From the NCBI GenBank assembly GCA_015233935.1, contig JADFXB010000002.1, positions 19,970 to 83,969 of the forward strand: a stretch of 64,000 nt of DNA. The letters run 5' to 3'. The DNA comes from Magnetococcales bacterium (lineage in GTDB: Bacteria > Pseudomonadota > Magnetococcia > Magnetococcales > JADFXB01). The position numbers and the translations under genes were made by a program. The notes beneath the pieces were generated by a model. The model worked only from the letters and a program-made list of their open reading frames with translations. It had not been told where the DNA came from and did no database searches. Positions 33,216 to 43,380 of the stretch are shown here, in pieces. Numbering within the stretch: the stretch's first letter is position 1; each line of letters begins with the position of its first letter.

Positions 33216-35853
33216 ATGCCAGCAGTTTACCAACAATCTCCGTGGTATCCCGCGATAAATTGGGGGTACGGGCAATCTCTTCCAGTATCTCCAACATCAA
33301 CTTTTGCCGTTTTTCATCAAAACGTCGCCAACTGCGGAAGGCTCCCACCAAACGGGCCGACAAATGGCTGTTGATGGTGTCGGTGATGAGAATCTGGCGG
33401 GCAAGAAAGGCATAACCCGATCCATCCGGGCGATGGAACTGGCTGGGGTTGGAAGCGGTGAAGGCACCCACCAGGGCACGAACGTTGTTGGGATTTTTGC
33501 CATTATAAGAGGGGTGGTCCAGCAAGGCCGTCACCCTGGCCAGGGTATCCGGCAGGGGGGCTGCAGCTTGAATGGATAACCATTTGTTGACCACCAAAGG
33601 TTCGTGCCGCCATTTTTCAAAAAACAGGTCCAGGGCCTCTTGCCGTTTTTCACAACCATTGTAGGCAAGGGCTGTCAAAGCACGCAGCCGATCGGTCATG
33701 TTGTTGGCCTGCATAAACTGATGAAAGGCCATCTCCTCCTCTTCTGGACCAGGATTGGCCAGTAAAAAGTCCAACGCCAGATTTTTAAAACTGCGATGGC
33801 CTGCGGCCCCCGGAGTATAGCGGTAGGGCGGTTCCTGTTGATGAAAACGATAGGCTGCCAGCAAAGGACCACGAAGATGCCGCGACAGGGCCTGGCAAAA
33901 ACCTTTACGTACTTGGTGCACAGCTTCCGGGTTGGCCCTTTGCAGTTGATCCAGCAAATAGACCTCCGAGGGCAATGACAGAGAGAGGGTGGCCATGGCC
34001 GGGTCTATGTGGGGATCACTCAGGGTTTTCTTGTAAGTTTCCAAGACTCCCGGCGGGATGGACTGGCTGTCCTCGGTGGGGTAGGCATGGATGGCATCCA
34101 TCAATAAATTCATGATGATCCGTTGCCCGGCATCCCAACGACAGAAAGGGTCTTGATCGTTGGCCCACAAAAAGGCCAACTCCCGATCCGAATAATCCAT
34201 ATCCAGCTTGACAGGTGCGGAAAAACCACGCAAAAGTGAAGGAACCGGACGTTCCTTTATCCCTTGAAAATGAAACACCTGCACATCTTCAGTAACTTCC
34301 AACACCCGTTGCAGGGGGGCATCCTCTTCTCCCGCCAGTTGCAGCGGCATGGGGGCACCGGTTGCATCCAGCAAGGCCATGGTAACCGGAATGTGCATGG
34401 CCGCTTTCTCTTCCTGGCCAGGGGTCGCAGGACATTTTTGACTGATGGAGAGGGTGTAGACCTCCTCTCCTGATTGATAGTGACTGCGAAGGGTCAATTG
34501 GGGGGTTCCCGCCTGTTTGTACCAGAGCATGAATTGGGAAAAATCCCGCCCGTTGGCCACCGCCATGCAGTTGACAAAATCTTCAATGGTAACGGCCTGG
34601 CCATCGTGACGTTTAAAGTAGAGATCCATCCCTTTGCGGAAACCTGCATCACCGCACAATATCCACAACATGCGGGAAACTTCTGCACCTTTCTCATAGA
34701 TGGTCGTGGTGTAGAAGTTATTGATCTCCATATAGGAATCTGGTTGCACCGGGTGGGCGGTGGGACCGGCATCCTCCTGAAACTGATGGGTGCGCAATCC
34801 TTTTACACATTGAATGCGTACCACCGCTGCCTGGCCCTCTTCCTCGGAAAACAGGTGTTCGCGAAAGACGGTCAACCCCTCCTTGAGGGAGAGTTGGAAC
34901 CAATCCCGACAGGTAATCCGGTTGCCGGTCCAGTTGTGGAAATATTCGTGGGCAATGACCGCTTCCACGGCACCATAGTCATCGTCGGTGGCAATTTGGG
35001 GATCGGCGAGAACATATTTGCTGTTGAATATGTTCAACCCCTTGTTTTCCATGGCTCCGGCATTAAAATCGTTAACAGCAACCACCATGTAGATATCCAG
35101 ATCATATTCACGACCGAAACGATTTTCATCCCAGGCCATGGCCTTTTTCAACGATTGCAAGGCGTGATCGCCCCGTCCCTGATTGACCTGTTCCATATAG
35201 AGTTGCAAGGTCACCCGCCGACCAGAACGGGTGATAAAATAATCCTCCTCACAAATCAAATTGCCTGCCACCAAGGCAAAAAGATAACAGGGCTTGGGAA
35301 AGGGATCCTCCCAGATGGCAAAATGATGGCCATCTTCCAGGGGACCGGAGGCGGTGCGATTGCCATTGGCCAGCAGGATGGGATAGCTATCCTGCTCGGC
35401 TATCAGGATGGTGCGGAAGGAGGCCATTACATCCGGGCGATCTGGAAAATAGGTGATTCGGCGAAAGCCTTCCGCTTCGCATTGGGTGCATAAAAGATTA
35501 TTGGAAAGATACAACCCTTCCAAAGCAGTGTTTTGATCCGGGAAAATGGTGGTCTGCACCTCCAGGATGAAATGACCAGGCACCGTGGGCAGGGTGAGGG
35601 ATTCCTCATCCAACTGGTAGTCATCCGGGCCCAGGGTGGTATCATCCAACCGCACCCCGTTGAGTTGCAAATGGCGTCCCAATAGACGTAGAGGTGGGGC
35701 TACCGCCAGGCCATCGGCCCGGTGCATGCGCATGCGGCAGGTGACCTGGGTGGCTTTGGCCGCCAGCCGAAAGGTCAACTCCACATGGTCCACCAGATAG
35801 ACGGGCGGTTGGTAATCCTGTAAACGAATAACAGGATGGGCAGTTTCTCCCAT
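33214..35853 (-). CDS. pepN: Aminopeptidase N (M1 family metalloaminopeptidase)
   Basis: An 879-aa enzyme of the PepN type, close to the usual 870-880 aa. GAMENKGLNIFN is the exopeptidase GxMEN motif; HEYFHNWTGNRITCRDWFQL supplies the HEXXH zinc ligands, with the third ligand Glu in SLKEGLTVFRE. The DUF3458 Ig-like and C-terminal helical domains follow. It removes N-terminal residues from peptides in the cytoplasm. It shares a terminator with the convergent chemoreceptor gene and starts 65 bp downstream of the DUF3683 gene stop on the same strand. Nothing unusual was seen. Confidence 0.96.
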   Translation of the reverse strand: MGETAHPVIRLQDYQPPVYLVDHVELTFRLAAKATQVTCRMRMHRADGLAVAPPLRLLGRHLQLNGVRLDDTTLGPDDYQLDEESLTLPTVPGHFILEVQTTIFPDQNTALEGLYLSNNLLCTQCEAEGFRRITYFPDRPDVMASFRTILIAEQDSYPILLANGNRTASGPLEDGHHFAIWEDPFPKPCYLFALVAGNLICEEDYFITRSGRRVTLQLYMEQVNQGRGDHALQSLKKAMAWDENRFGREYDLDIYMVVAVNDFNAGAMENKGLNIFNSKYVLADPQIATDDDYGAVEAVIAHEYFHNWTGNRITCRDWFQLSLKEGLTVFREHLFSEEEGQAAVVRIQCVKGLRTHQFQEDAGPTAHPVQPDSYMEINNFYTTTIYEKGAEVSRMLWILCGDAGFRKGMDLYFKRHDGQAVTIEDFVNCMAVANGRDFSQFMLWYKQAGTPQLTLRSHYQSGEEVYTLSISQKCPATPGQEEKAAMHIPVTMALLDATGAPMPLQLAGEEDAPLQRVLEVTEDVQVFHFQGIKERPVPSLLRGFSAPVKLDMDYSDRELAFLWANDQDPFCRWDAGQRIIMNLLMDAIHAYPTEDSQSIPPGVLETYKKTLSDPHIDPAMATLSLSLPSEVYLLDQLQRANPEAVHQVRKGFCQALSRHLRGPLLAAYRFHQQEPPYRYTPGAAGHRSFKNLALDFLLANPGPEEEEMAFHQFMQANNMTDRLRALTALAYNGCEKRQEALDLFFEKWRHEPLVVNKWLSIQAAAPLPDTLARVTALLDHPSYNGKNPNNVRALVGAFTASNPSQFHRPDGSGYAFLARQILITDTINSHLSARLVGAFRSWRRFDEKRQKLMLEILEEIARTPNLSRDTTEIVGKLLA

Positions 35854-35917
35854 GAATCAATCCTTTGTGACAGAGTTCCAGGTCTTGGGCCTGGCTATTA
35901 TGGACAGAATTTTTGTG

Positions 35918-38900
35918 TTACAACAGGACTTTTTCGATACCACCTGCCCGCAATTGTTCCACCACTTTTTTTTGCCAACCATCACCCAGCAGGCGTTGAG
36001 CCAATTCTACCACCAAAAATTGTGCCTGCACCGACATTTCTTTTTCATAACGGGTGAGTCCCTGCAAGCAGGCAGGGCAGGAGGTATACAGGGGGGTGGG
36101 TTGATTTACCCCCACTTGGCGGCTGGCGGTGCGGATGGAATCCTGTTTGCGGTGACGCACCTGGCTGGCAATGTCCGGGCGTGAAATGGCAAAGGTACCT
36201 GCTTCGCCACAACAGCGATCGGTGAGAACCCCTTTCTGACCGGTCAAGGCTTCCACAATCTGCATGGGTGGACGACCTTTCATGGGGGAATGGCAGGGAT
36301 CGTGGAAAAGAAAGCCGCCCTCTGCTGCCGGAGCTTGCAGACCTTTTTCCCATAAAAATTCATGGATATCCACCATACGACAGCCAGGAAAGATCACCGG
36401 CAATTGATAGGTGGTCAGTTGATCCATGCAGGTGCCACAAGAGATGATCACCGAGTGAATCTCAAGATAATTCAGAGCATTGGCCACCCGATGGAACAAG
36501 ACCCGATTCCCGGTACTGATATGACGCCCACTATCCACATCGCCGGAGGCCGCCTGGGGAAAACCACAGCACAGGTAGCCAGGGGGTAAGACCACGGTAA
36601 CCCCCATGTGTAGCAAAAGAGCTACGCTTGCCAGGGAGACTTGGCTGTACATTCTTTCACAACCGCAACCGGGAAAATAAAAGACCACCTCACCATTTTC
36701 TTTACCGGGCTGGCGCAAAATGGGAATACTCTCGTCCCCTTCGATCTCCAGCATGGCGCGGAAGGTTTGTTCCGGCAGGATGGGCAAGGGGGTTTTGAGC
36801 ATGTGTAATACATTGCTTTGCAAGGAAGGATTGTTCACCGTGGCATGGGGACGTTTTTCCCGATTGCCGCCTGGCATGCGCAGGCGGGTGGCCTTGCAAG
36901 CCAGTCGCTGCATGCGAAATCCCTGCCGCATCAACCATCTTTCCACCCCAATGGTGCGGGGATCGTTGGTGGAAAGAAAGGCGAGGGCGGCTTTTTTGCC
37001 GATATCCAGGCGTTCCCGTTTTTGATGTTTGAGAATTTGCCGCATGCGAATGGTCACCTGGCCAAAATCAATCTTGACCGGGCAGGGGGTGACGCACTTA
37101 TGGCAGAGGGTGCAATGATCGGCCAACTCTTGCAGCGACTGGAAGTGACGAGCCACCTCTTTGCGACGGGCCTGCTCCTCATAGAGAAAGGCTTCGATGA
37201 TCAAGCCTGCCGCCAATATTTTATTGCGGGGTGAATAGAGGAGATTGGCACGGGGGGCATGGGTGTTGCAGACCGCCTTGCACTTGCCACAACGCAAACA
37301 GTTGCGCATGTCATCGTTGAGGGCTTCCAGATCGGTCTCTTTAAGAATCAGGGCTTCTTGTTGCACCAGTCGGAGGGAAGGGGTGTAAGCCTTGTCCAGA
37401 TCCGCCCCTGCCAGCAGTTTACCGCGGTTAAAATGGCCATGGGGGTCCACCTGTTTTTTATAACGGGCGAAATCGTTCAGCTTTTCTGCATCCATAAAGT
37501 TTAACTTGGTCATTCCGATGCCGTGTTCACCGGAAATGGCCCCGCCCAGCTCCACCGCCAGATTCATGATGCGTTCCACCATGGCCCAGGCTTGTTGCAA
37601 CATGGCATAATCGTTGGAGTTGACTGGAATGTTGGTATGGACGTTGCCGTCTCCGGCATGCATGTGCAATGCAGCAAACAGGCGGCTGGAGAGAACCTGT
37701 TGGTGGATGGTATCCAACTGTTGGCGCACCCCTTGCCAGACTTCACCGTCCAGAATGCGTTTTAAAGGTTTTTCCACTTCCTGCCGGTAGGAGATGGTGA
37801 GATCACGACGCAACAGCAGGCGCAGCAGGGGTTCTTCCAGGGGAATATCCGGCATGGCCTCCAGCACATGGTCATGGTGGGCTACCGGTTCGTCCAGATG
37901 ATCCAGGATGGTCTGCCAGCGTTTGGCTGCTGCATCCAGAATTTCTGTGGCGGCCTGGCGGTTTTTGTCCAGATAGGATTGGTCTTCCCCCAATAAATCG
38001 GCGGGAACCAGCTCGCGCCAACTGCCGTTGGCCAAAAATTCACGAATGGCGGCCACCATGGCCAGTTTGTTCTGGATGGAATTTTCTATATTAAGCCGTT
38101 CGATCCCTTCGCTGTAATCGGCCAGACGTTCCAGGGGAATCACCACGTCTTCATTGATTTTGAAGGCGTTGGTGTGGGCGGCGATGGCGGCGGTGCGGGA
38201 GCGATCTGCCCAGAAGCGTTGTCTGGCCTCTGCTGTGGTGGCAACAAAGCCTTCCCCCTGGCGGGTGCGTGCCATGGCTACCACCCGTTGGGCGGCTTCT
38301 TGCAGGGCTTCTTCCTGGTCACCAATAATGTCGATGAGGAGAACCATGCGGGGACGGTCACCACGGGCGGCTTTACTGCTGTAGCCGACAGCCCGGATAT
38401 AGCGTTCGTCCAAATGTTCCAGTCCGGCGCACCCCACCTGGGGATGACGGTCCAGATAGTTTTTAATCTCCACGATGGCGGGAACCGCCTGGGCCAGCTC
38501 TTTGCTGTAAAATTCCAGACAGATGGTCTGGGTGTGGGCTGGTTGGGGATGGAGGACAAAGACGGCACTGGTGATGATGCCGTCACACCCCTCCTTCTGA
38601 ACGCCGGGAAGTCCCCCCAAAACTTTGTTGGTGACATCTTTTCCCAAGCCGGGTTTACGGATTTCGTGGCTTTTGAGAATGATGAATTCCGGGTCGCCCA
38701 TGGGGGTTTTGCCATCGTTTTGATAGCGGATAATGCGAAAATGGCTGTTGGGCAGGTCGTGAATTTTGCCCAGATTGTGATCCAACCGGGTGACTTCCAG
38801 CCAGTTGCCTTGGGGGTCCACCATGCGCCAGGAGAACAGGTTGTCCAGGGTGGTTCCCCAGCGCACCGCCTTTTTGCCCCCGGCGTTCATGGAAATATTG

Positions 38901-39733
38901 CCGCCGATGGTGGAGGAATTTTGCGAGGTGGGGTCCACGGCAAAGATGACATGAGCAGCTTCTGCGGCCTCTGCCACCCGTTTGGTCACCACCCCGGCCC
39001 CGGCGCGAATCACGGCTACCGGTCGCTCTTGGCCGGGAATGCGTTTGGTCTCCACATTGCCTAAGAGATCCAGTTTTTCGGTATTGATCACTGCTGTGAA
39101 AGGGTGGAGGGGCAAAGCGGAGCCGGTATAGCCGGTGCCACCGCCACGGGGAATGATGATGAGTCCCAATTCGATGCAGGCCCGTACAATGGGGGCCACC
39201 TGGGTTTCGCTGTCCGGGCGGATCACCACAAAGGGATAATCCACGCGCCAGTCGCTGGCATCGGTCACATGGGCCACCTTGGCCGCCCCGCCAAAATCGA
39301 TATTGTCCCGGCGGGTGATGCGGGAGAGGCGATCCATCACTTGTTGGCGTTTGTCTTTTTCCTCACGAAAACGTTGGGCCAGATTTTCCACCGCCTTGCT
39401 GGCAGCGGCCAGTAGGGAGAAGGCCAGGGTATTGCCTTCAGCCCTTGCTTCGATTTGATCAATGCGTCGCCAAAGGGTGGTGAGCAGGGTTTCCCGGCGG
39501 TGGGCGTTTTCCAGGAGATCGTCCAGCAGATAGGGATTGCGGTCGATGGCCCACAATTCCCCTAATACTTCAAACAACAGACGGGCGGAGCGTCCGGTTC
39601 TTCTTTGTCCCCGCAGTTCTTCCAAAACGGGCCACATGGCCGCGCCTAGAAACCGTTGCACGATCTCCCGGTCGGAAAAGGAGGTGTAATTATAGGGAAT
39701 TTCACGAATCCGTTCGCTGGTGCTGTGGCTCAT
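35918..39733 (-). CDS. FAD-linked oxidase / 4Fe-4S / CCG-domain fusion (DUF3683 type)
   Basis: 1271 aa. The N-terminus (REIPYNYTSFSDREIVQRFL) matches DUF3683. About residues 170-640 form a PCMH-type FAD-binding domain and FAD-oxidase C-terminal domain (IIPRGGGTGYTGSALPL, NISMNAGGKKAVRWGTTLDN, GEHGIGMTKLNFM), as in glycolate and D-lactate dehydrogenases. About 820-920 carry two ferredoxin-like motifs, CLRCGKCKAVCNT and CTLCHKCVTPCPV. The C-terminal 280 residues hold CCG-type motifs (CCGFPQAASGD, CCGEAGTF) like GlpC/HdrB. It probably oxidises a 2-hydroxy acid and passes electrons through Fe-S centres to a membrane acceptor. The exact substrate is not known. Confidence 0.9.
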   Translation of the reverse strand: MSHSTSERIREIPYNYTSFSDREIVQRFLGAAMWPVLEELRGQRRTGRSARLLFEVLGELWAIDRNPYLLDDLLENAHRRETLLTTLWRRIDQIEARAEGNTLAFSLLAAASKAVENLAQRFREEKDKRQQVMDRLSRITRRDNIDFGGAAKVAHVTDASDWRVDYPFVVIRPDSETQVAPIVRACIELGLIIIPRGGGTGYTGSALPLHPFTAVINTEKLDLLGNVETKRIPGQERPVAVIRAGAGVVTKRVAEAAEAAHVIFAVDPTSQNSSTIGGNISMNAGGKKAVRWGTTLDNLFSWRMVDPQGNWLEVTRLDHNLGKIHDLPNSHFRIIRYQNDGKTPMGDPEFIILKSHEIRKPGLGKDVTNKVLGGLPGVQKEGCDGIITSAVFVLHPQPAHTQTICLEFYSKELAQAVPAIVEIKNYLDRHPQVGCAGLEHLDERYIRAVGYSSKAARGDRPRMVLLIDIIGDQEEALQEAAQRVVAMARTRQGEGFVATTAEARQRFWADRSRTAAIAAHTNAFKINEDVVIPLERLADYSEGIERLNIENSIQNKLAMVAAIREFLANGSWRELVPADLLGEDQSYLDKNRQAATEILDAAAKRWQTILDHLDEPVAHHDHVLEAMPDIPLEEPLLRLLLRRDLTISYRQEVEKPLKRILDGEVWQGVRQQLDTIHQQVLSSRLFAALHMHAGDGNVHTNIPVNSNDYAMLQQAWAMVERIMNLAVELGGAISGEHGIGMTKLNFMDAEKLNDFARYKKQVDPHGHFNRGKLLAGADLDKAYTPSLRLVQQEALILKETDLEALNDDMRNCLRCGKCKAVCNTHAPRANLLYSPRNKILAAGLIIEAFLYEEQARRKEVARHFQSLQELADHCTLCHKCVTPCPVKIDFGQVTIRMRQILKHQKRERLDIGKKAALAFLSTNDPRTIGVERWLMRQGFRMQRLACKATRLRMPGGNREKRPHATVNNPSLQSNVLHMLKTPLPILPEQTFRAMLEIEGDESIPILRQPGKENGEVVFYFPGCGCERMYSQVSLASVALLLHMGVTVVLPPGYLCCGFPQAASGDVDSGRHISTGNRVLFHRVANALNYLEIHSVIISCGTCMDQLTTYQLPVIFPGCRMVDIHEFLWEKGLQAPAAEGGFLFHDPCHSPMKGRPPMQIVEALTGQKGVLTDRCCGEAGTFAISRPDIASQVRHRKQDSIRTASRQVGVNQPTPLYTSCPACLQGLTRYEKEMSVQAQFLVVELAQRLLGDGWQKKVVEQLRAGGIEKVLL

Positions 39734-39756
39734 GGGGGTCCGCAGAGTGAAGAACG

Positions 39757-39783
39757 AAAAAGGTGGGGCGGCAGAGCCGCCCC
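39757..39783 (-). terminator. Rho-independent terminator downstream of pfp
   Basis: On the minus strand a perfect 8-bp stem GGGGCGGC / GCCGCCCC with a 3-nt loop is followed by ACCTTTTTC. It starts 11 bp after the pfp stop. Confidence 0.85.
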
Positions 39784-39793
39784 GTCATGGAAT

Positions 39794-41008
39794 CTATTCC
39801 GTCAATAATTTTGCCACCAAGGGGGCACGGAGTCGAGAGGCAATGGGTAGATCATTGCCCAAGAGGGGACGCAGATAGTTCTGGAAGTCGTCGGTGATGT
39901 GGTTATCCCCTGAAGAAATATAGGCATCCGGCATCACACGGGTTTTTCCAGCCACATGTTCCAGGGGTTCCAGGGAATAGTCCACCACATACTGACCCAC
40001 CCTTTTTATGGCCACCGAGCCTCCCATGCCTTCATCCAGGGCAAAATGGCAGGCTTTTTCTCCCACTTCTCTTGCTTCAAGCTGGTCCACAGGGGAGACC
40101 ACCCCTAAAAAGGAGCGTTGCAGATAGCCAAAGGTATCTCCCCGTACCCGTTTGATGCCCAGCTCCCGTTTGATGGTATCGGTGAGCAGATCGGCCAGGG
40201 CACCGGTCCCGGAAAGTTGCACATTGCCATGGGCATCTTTTTCCATGGTGGCTTGTAATTTGGCAATCATGGGGACGCCGTCGGCATCGTGGATCCCTTC
40301 CGAGACGGCAATGACACAACGTCCCAGGCTTTTGTAGATACTGTTGACATCTTTCAGGAAAGAGTCCACAGAAAAGGTGCGTTCCGGCAGGTAGATGAGG
40401 TGGGGACCGCCTTCTGCCGATTGGCGCAGGCCTGCGGAAGCTGCGGTGAGAAAACCGGCGTGGCGTCCCATGACCACCCCCACATAGACACCGGGCAAGG
40501 CATAGTTATCCAGATCGGCCCCGGCAAATGCCTGGGCGACGAAGCGGGCTGCTGAGGGAAAGCCGGGGGTGTGGTCGTTACATTCCAGATCGTTGTCGAT
40601 GGTTTTGGGAATGTGCACCCCGATCAAGGGATAATTTTCCCCGTCGGCATACTCTTGCAGAATACGCAGGGTTTCGGAGGAGTCGTTGCCACCGATATAG
40701 AAAAAGTAGCGAATATTGTGGGTTTTTAGAACCTGGAAGATGCGCTGACAATAGGGACGATCCGGCTTGTCACGGGTGGAACCCAGGGCGGAACCGGGAG
40801 TGGCGGCCACCCGCAGCAGGTTGCCGCTGGTTTCCTGGCCCAGGTTTACAAAACGTTCTTCCAGAATACCCCGCACACCATTCTGTGCACCATAAATGTT
40901 GCGAATGCGCGGATGGCGATGAGCTGCCAAAACCGCCCCCACCAGGGATTGGTTGATCACTGCGGTGGGACCGCCGCCTTGGGCGATGAGCAAATTTCCC
41001 GATTCCAT
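39794..41008 (-). CDS. pfp: Pyrophosphate-dependent 6-phosphofructokinase
   Basis: 404 aa from ATG 41008 with AAGGAG eight bases upstream; the longer frame to 41041 lacks a site. The N-terminal LLIAQGGGPTAVINQSL binds the phosphoryl donor. YIGGNDSSETL carries an Asp where ATP-dependent enzymes have Gly (the position 104 equivalent), which marks PPi use, and PKTIDNDL is the fructose-6-phosphate/PPi-type active-site loop. The product would interconvert fructose 6-phosphate and fructose 1,6-bisphosphate with PPi, allowing reversible, ATP-sparing glycolysis. The first residue of the GGDD motif is Asn, which is found in some clades. It ends at a strong terminator. Confidence 0.92.
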   Translation of the reverse strand: MESGNLLIAQGGGPTAVINQSLVGAVLAAHRHPRIRNIYGAQNGVRGILEERFVNLGQETSGNLLRVAATPGSALGSTRDKPDRPYCQRIFQVLKTHNIRYFFYIGGNDSSETLRILQEYADGENYPLIGVHIPKTIDNDLECNDHTPGFPSAARFVAQAFAGADLDNYALPGVYVGVVMGRHAGFLTAASAGLRQSAEGGPHLIYLPERTFSVDSFLKDVNSIYKSLGRCVIAVSEGIHDADGVPMIAKLQATMEKDAHGNVQLSGTGALADLLTDTIKRELGIKRVRGDTFGYLQRSFLGVVSPVDQLEAREVGEKACHFALDEGMGGSVAIKRVGQYVVDYSLEPLEHVAGKTRVMPDAYISSGDNHITDDFQNYLRPLLGNDLPIASRLRAPLVAKLLTE

Positions 41009-41096
41009 GATCACTCCTTCAAGAAAAGTCTGTCGGACCACATATCGTCCCTAGAATTAACATGCCAAAGAAAGCCTCGTCCAGAGATGCCATGGT

Positions 41097-41942
41097 CTAC
41101 CAACGGATTTTGCTTCCTTTTTGCAGCTCTTGTCGGGTATCCCCTCCTGCTGAAAGGAGAAGCTGGTTACGGGAGGGAACCTTCACCGATACGTTGGGAC
41201 AACCACGGGGGGGATCCAGGGATTTACCCTTCATGGTTGGATAGTTGACCTTGACCGACTGGGCCGCCAGTTGCCGTGAATTGGCGTAAGGTCCTTGCCA
41301 ACGGATGGCAAGGACGGGCAACGTTTCGCAGGTCATGCGGGCGGAACCATAATATTCCAGGGTGGCGTAGGAGGTGGTTTTCAGTTTGCCATAGCCTGTG
41401 AATCCCTTGCTGTTTTGCAAGGTAAGGGTTCCCACCACCGCTGGTTGGGAAAGGGAGCTGTTGTTCACGGTAACTTGCCAGCGTTCTCCATGGGAGGTGG
41501 TTCCCAAAGAAAAAAGGTGAAGGGTGTGCAGGTCGTGCATGGGCCAGTTGTAGGGGGTAATGCAGGAGGCCCCGCTGCCTTCATGGCCAAATCGTTTGCA
41601 CCCCTCTTCGGGCAGGGCAGTTATCTGACCTGGTTGGTCCCAGACGGAAAAAATGGCCTTTTTGCCCTGGTTATCCCATTGCAGCCCCATATAGCCTACC
41701 ACATCGTTTTCAAAAGCAAACAGGTATTGGGCATAGTAGCCCAATCCTTTTGGAGGTTTGGGGGCGGTTTGCCAGGCCAGTTCCACCTGTTGATCCTGCA
41801 AACGAACGGTGGGATCAAAATAAAAGATGCCCTGGCTGACGTGAATCGGCAAAGAAAGATACTCCTGGTCAGCCGCCAGCAAAGAGAGGGGCGTAAGTAC
41901 CAGGGGTAGACATCCACGGAGTAGGGATTTAATCGTCTTCAT
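41097..41942 (-). CDS. Exported protein of unknown function (DUF3472-like)
   Basis: 281 aa with an N-terminal signal peptide (LLRGCLPLVLTPLSLLAADQ; cleavage probably after LLA). The mature part is beta-rich and contains FENDVVGYMGLQWDNQGKKA and IFSVWDQPGQ, which resemble the DUF3472 pattern in which a lectin-like sandwich precedes FSVWD. Four cysteines (CKRFGHEGSGASC, CETL, CPN) may form disulfides. It overlaps the upstream sigma54 activator by 14 bp, so translation is probably coupled. The association with an intracellular regulator is unexplained. Confidence 0.6.
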   Translation of the reverse strand: MKTIKSLLRGCLPLVLTPLSLLAADQEYLSLPIHVSQGIFYFDPTVRLQDQQVELAWQTAPKPPKGLGYYAQYLFAFENDVVGYMGLQWDNQGKKAIFSVWDQPGQITALPEEGCKRFGHEGSGASCITPYNWPMHDLHTLHLFSLGTTSHGERWQVTVNNSSLSQPAVVGTLTLQNSKGFTGYGKLKTTSYATLEYYGSARMTCETLPVLAIRWQGPYANSRQLAAQSVKVNYPTMKGKSLDPPRGCPNVSVKVPSRNQLLLSAGGDTRQELQKGSKIRW

Positions 41943-43374
41943 CGGCGTGACGCAATTTCAAGACCCGGCGATTGAGGGATTGACGGGTGATGCCCAACAG
42001 GGTAGCCGCAATTCCCTGATTGTTGTTGGCTCGACGCATGGCCTCCTGGACCAGCATGGCCACCCCCTCCTTGAGGGTGGGAAAGGGGATATCGCCAGGG
42101 ATGATGGGTGGGGTTTCCGGGGAGGTATTTTCCTTGCTTTCCCGCTGACCGTGGGGGGCATTCTCCCGAATATATTTATGGAAGCTGTCCATGGAAATTA
42201 CCGCACCACCCGGATGGCGGGCGACGGCATCAAAGACCATGGCCCGCATTTGCCGCACATTGCCGGGAAAGTGGAAGTTGGACAACAGGGTAACCAATTG
42301 GGAAGGGACATCGGGAATATTTTTGTTCATGGTGCGGCAGGCTTCCTGAATAAAATAACCCAGGAGAAGGGGGATATCCTCTTTACGTTCCCGAATGGGT
42401 GGAATTTCAATTCGGTGGGCGGTAAGACGGTAGAAGAGATCCTGCCGGAAGCTACCAGTGGCAATGAGTTTACGTAAATCGTGGTTGGTGGCGGCCAGGA
42501 TGCGGGCACTGCTTAATTTGGGGACATCCGAACCTAACGGGTAATAACTTTGTTCCTGAAGAAGACGCAGCAATTTGACCTGGGAGGGATGCTTCAGATC
42601 ACCGATTTCATCCAGAAAAAGGGTTCCCCCGGATGCCCGTGCCACCAGACCATCCCGGTGGGTATCGGCCCCGGAAAAGGCCCCTTTGCGATGGCCGAAC
42701 AGGGTATCAGAAAAAAGGTTGTCATCCAGTCCGGCCACATTAAGGGAGACAAATTCACCAGAACGACCACTTACATGATGGACCGCTTCAGCCAACAATC
42801 CTTTCCCCACACCGGTTTCACCGGTGATCAACAAACTCTCCCCGCTACCGGCAATGGCTTCCACATACTGGAAAATTTGTTTCATTTCCTTGTTATTGGT
42901 CAGTATGCGTCCAAAGGCTTCTTGATGGCTCAAGTTGGTGTGGGAGAGGTAGACCTTGAGGGCGTGCACCTCCTGGCGCAAAAGGAAGGATTCCACAGCC
43001 CGTCGCACACTGGCCACAAACCGGTATTGATCCACCGGTTTGATAAAATAATCGAAGGCTCCTTCCCGCATACAGGCAACAGCGGTATCCACTAGGCTGG
43101 AGGCGGTCACCACCACCACGGGGGTTTCGGGAAAGTGGCGGATGATATCCGAAACCATGGCAGTGCCCAGAGAGTTTTCTGAATAGGGTTCCAGGACCAC
43201 GGCGGCGGTCTTCTGACGCAGCATGAGGGGAATCAGCTCTCGACTATCGGTGAGGGGGACCGCTTCTGCTACACCGCTTTTTTGCAGGAGAGTGACGAGT
43301 TCTTGCAGGGATTCTTCATCCTCATTAACAATGCAGACAGGGGGGAGGAGGGGCGTGTTGGAACGTTCCGCCAT
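41929..43374 (-). CDS. NtrC-family sigma54 activator whose receiver domain lacks the phospho-acceptor Asp
   Basis: 481 aa. Receiver-like domain (about 10-130): the conserved Thr and Lys are present (VVVTASS, FDYFIKPVD), but the Asp of strand 3 is Glu (TAAVVLEPYSEN), so normal phosphorylation is not expected. AAA+ domain (about 150-380): Walker A GETGVGKG, sigma54-contact loop GAFSGA in place of GAFTGA, Walker B GGTLFLDEIGDL, and the arginine-finger region. C-terminal Fis-type helix-turn-helix: GIAATLLGITRQSLNRRVLKL. It should activate sigma54 promoters, perhaps constitutively or through protein partners such as the FHA protein encoded immediately upstream. Confidence 0.88.
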   Translation of the reverse strand: MAERSNTPLLPPVCIVNEDEESLQELVTLLQKSGVAEAVPLTDSRELIPLMLRQKTAAVVLEPYSENSLGTAMVSDIIRHFPETPVVVVTASSLVDTAVACMREGAFDYFIKPVDQYRFVASVRRAVESFLLRQEVHALKVYLSHTNLSHQEAFGRILTNNKEMKQIFQYVEAIAGSGESLLITGETGVGKGLLAEAVHHVSGRSGEFVSLNVAGLDDNLFSDTLFGHRKGAFSGADTHRDGLVARASGGTLFLDEIGDLKHPSQVKLLRLLQEQSYYPLGSDVPKLSSARILAATNHDLRKLIATGSFRQDLFYRLTAHRIEIPPIRERKEDIPLLLGYFIQEACRTMNKNIPDVPSQLVTLLSNFHFPGNVRQMRAMVFDAVARHPGGAVISMDSFHKYIRENAPHGQRESKENTSPETPPIIPGDIPFPTLKEGVAMLVQEAMRRANNNQGIAATLLGITRQSLNRRVLKLRHADEDD

Positions 43375-43380
43375 GCGGGA

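Noticed and set aside
34474..35493. 339-aa plus-strand open frame opposite pepN
   Set aside because: It is the antisense shadow of a well-conserved pepN and has no recognisable motif.
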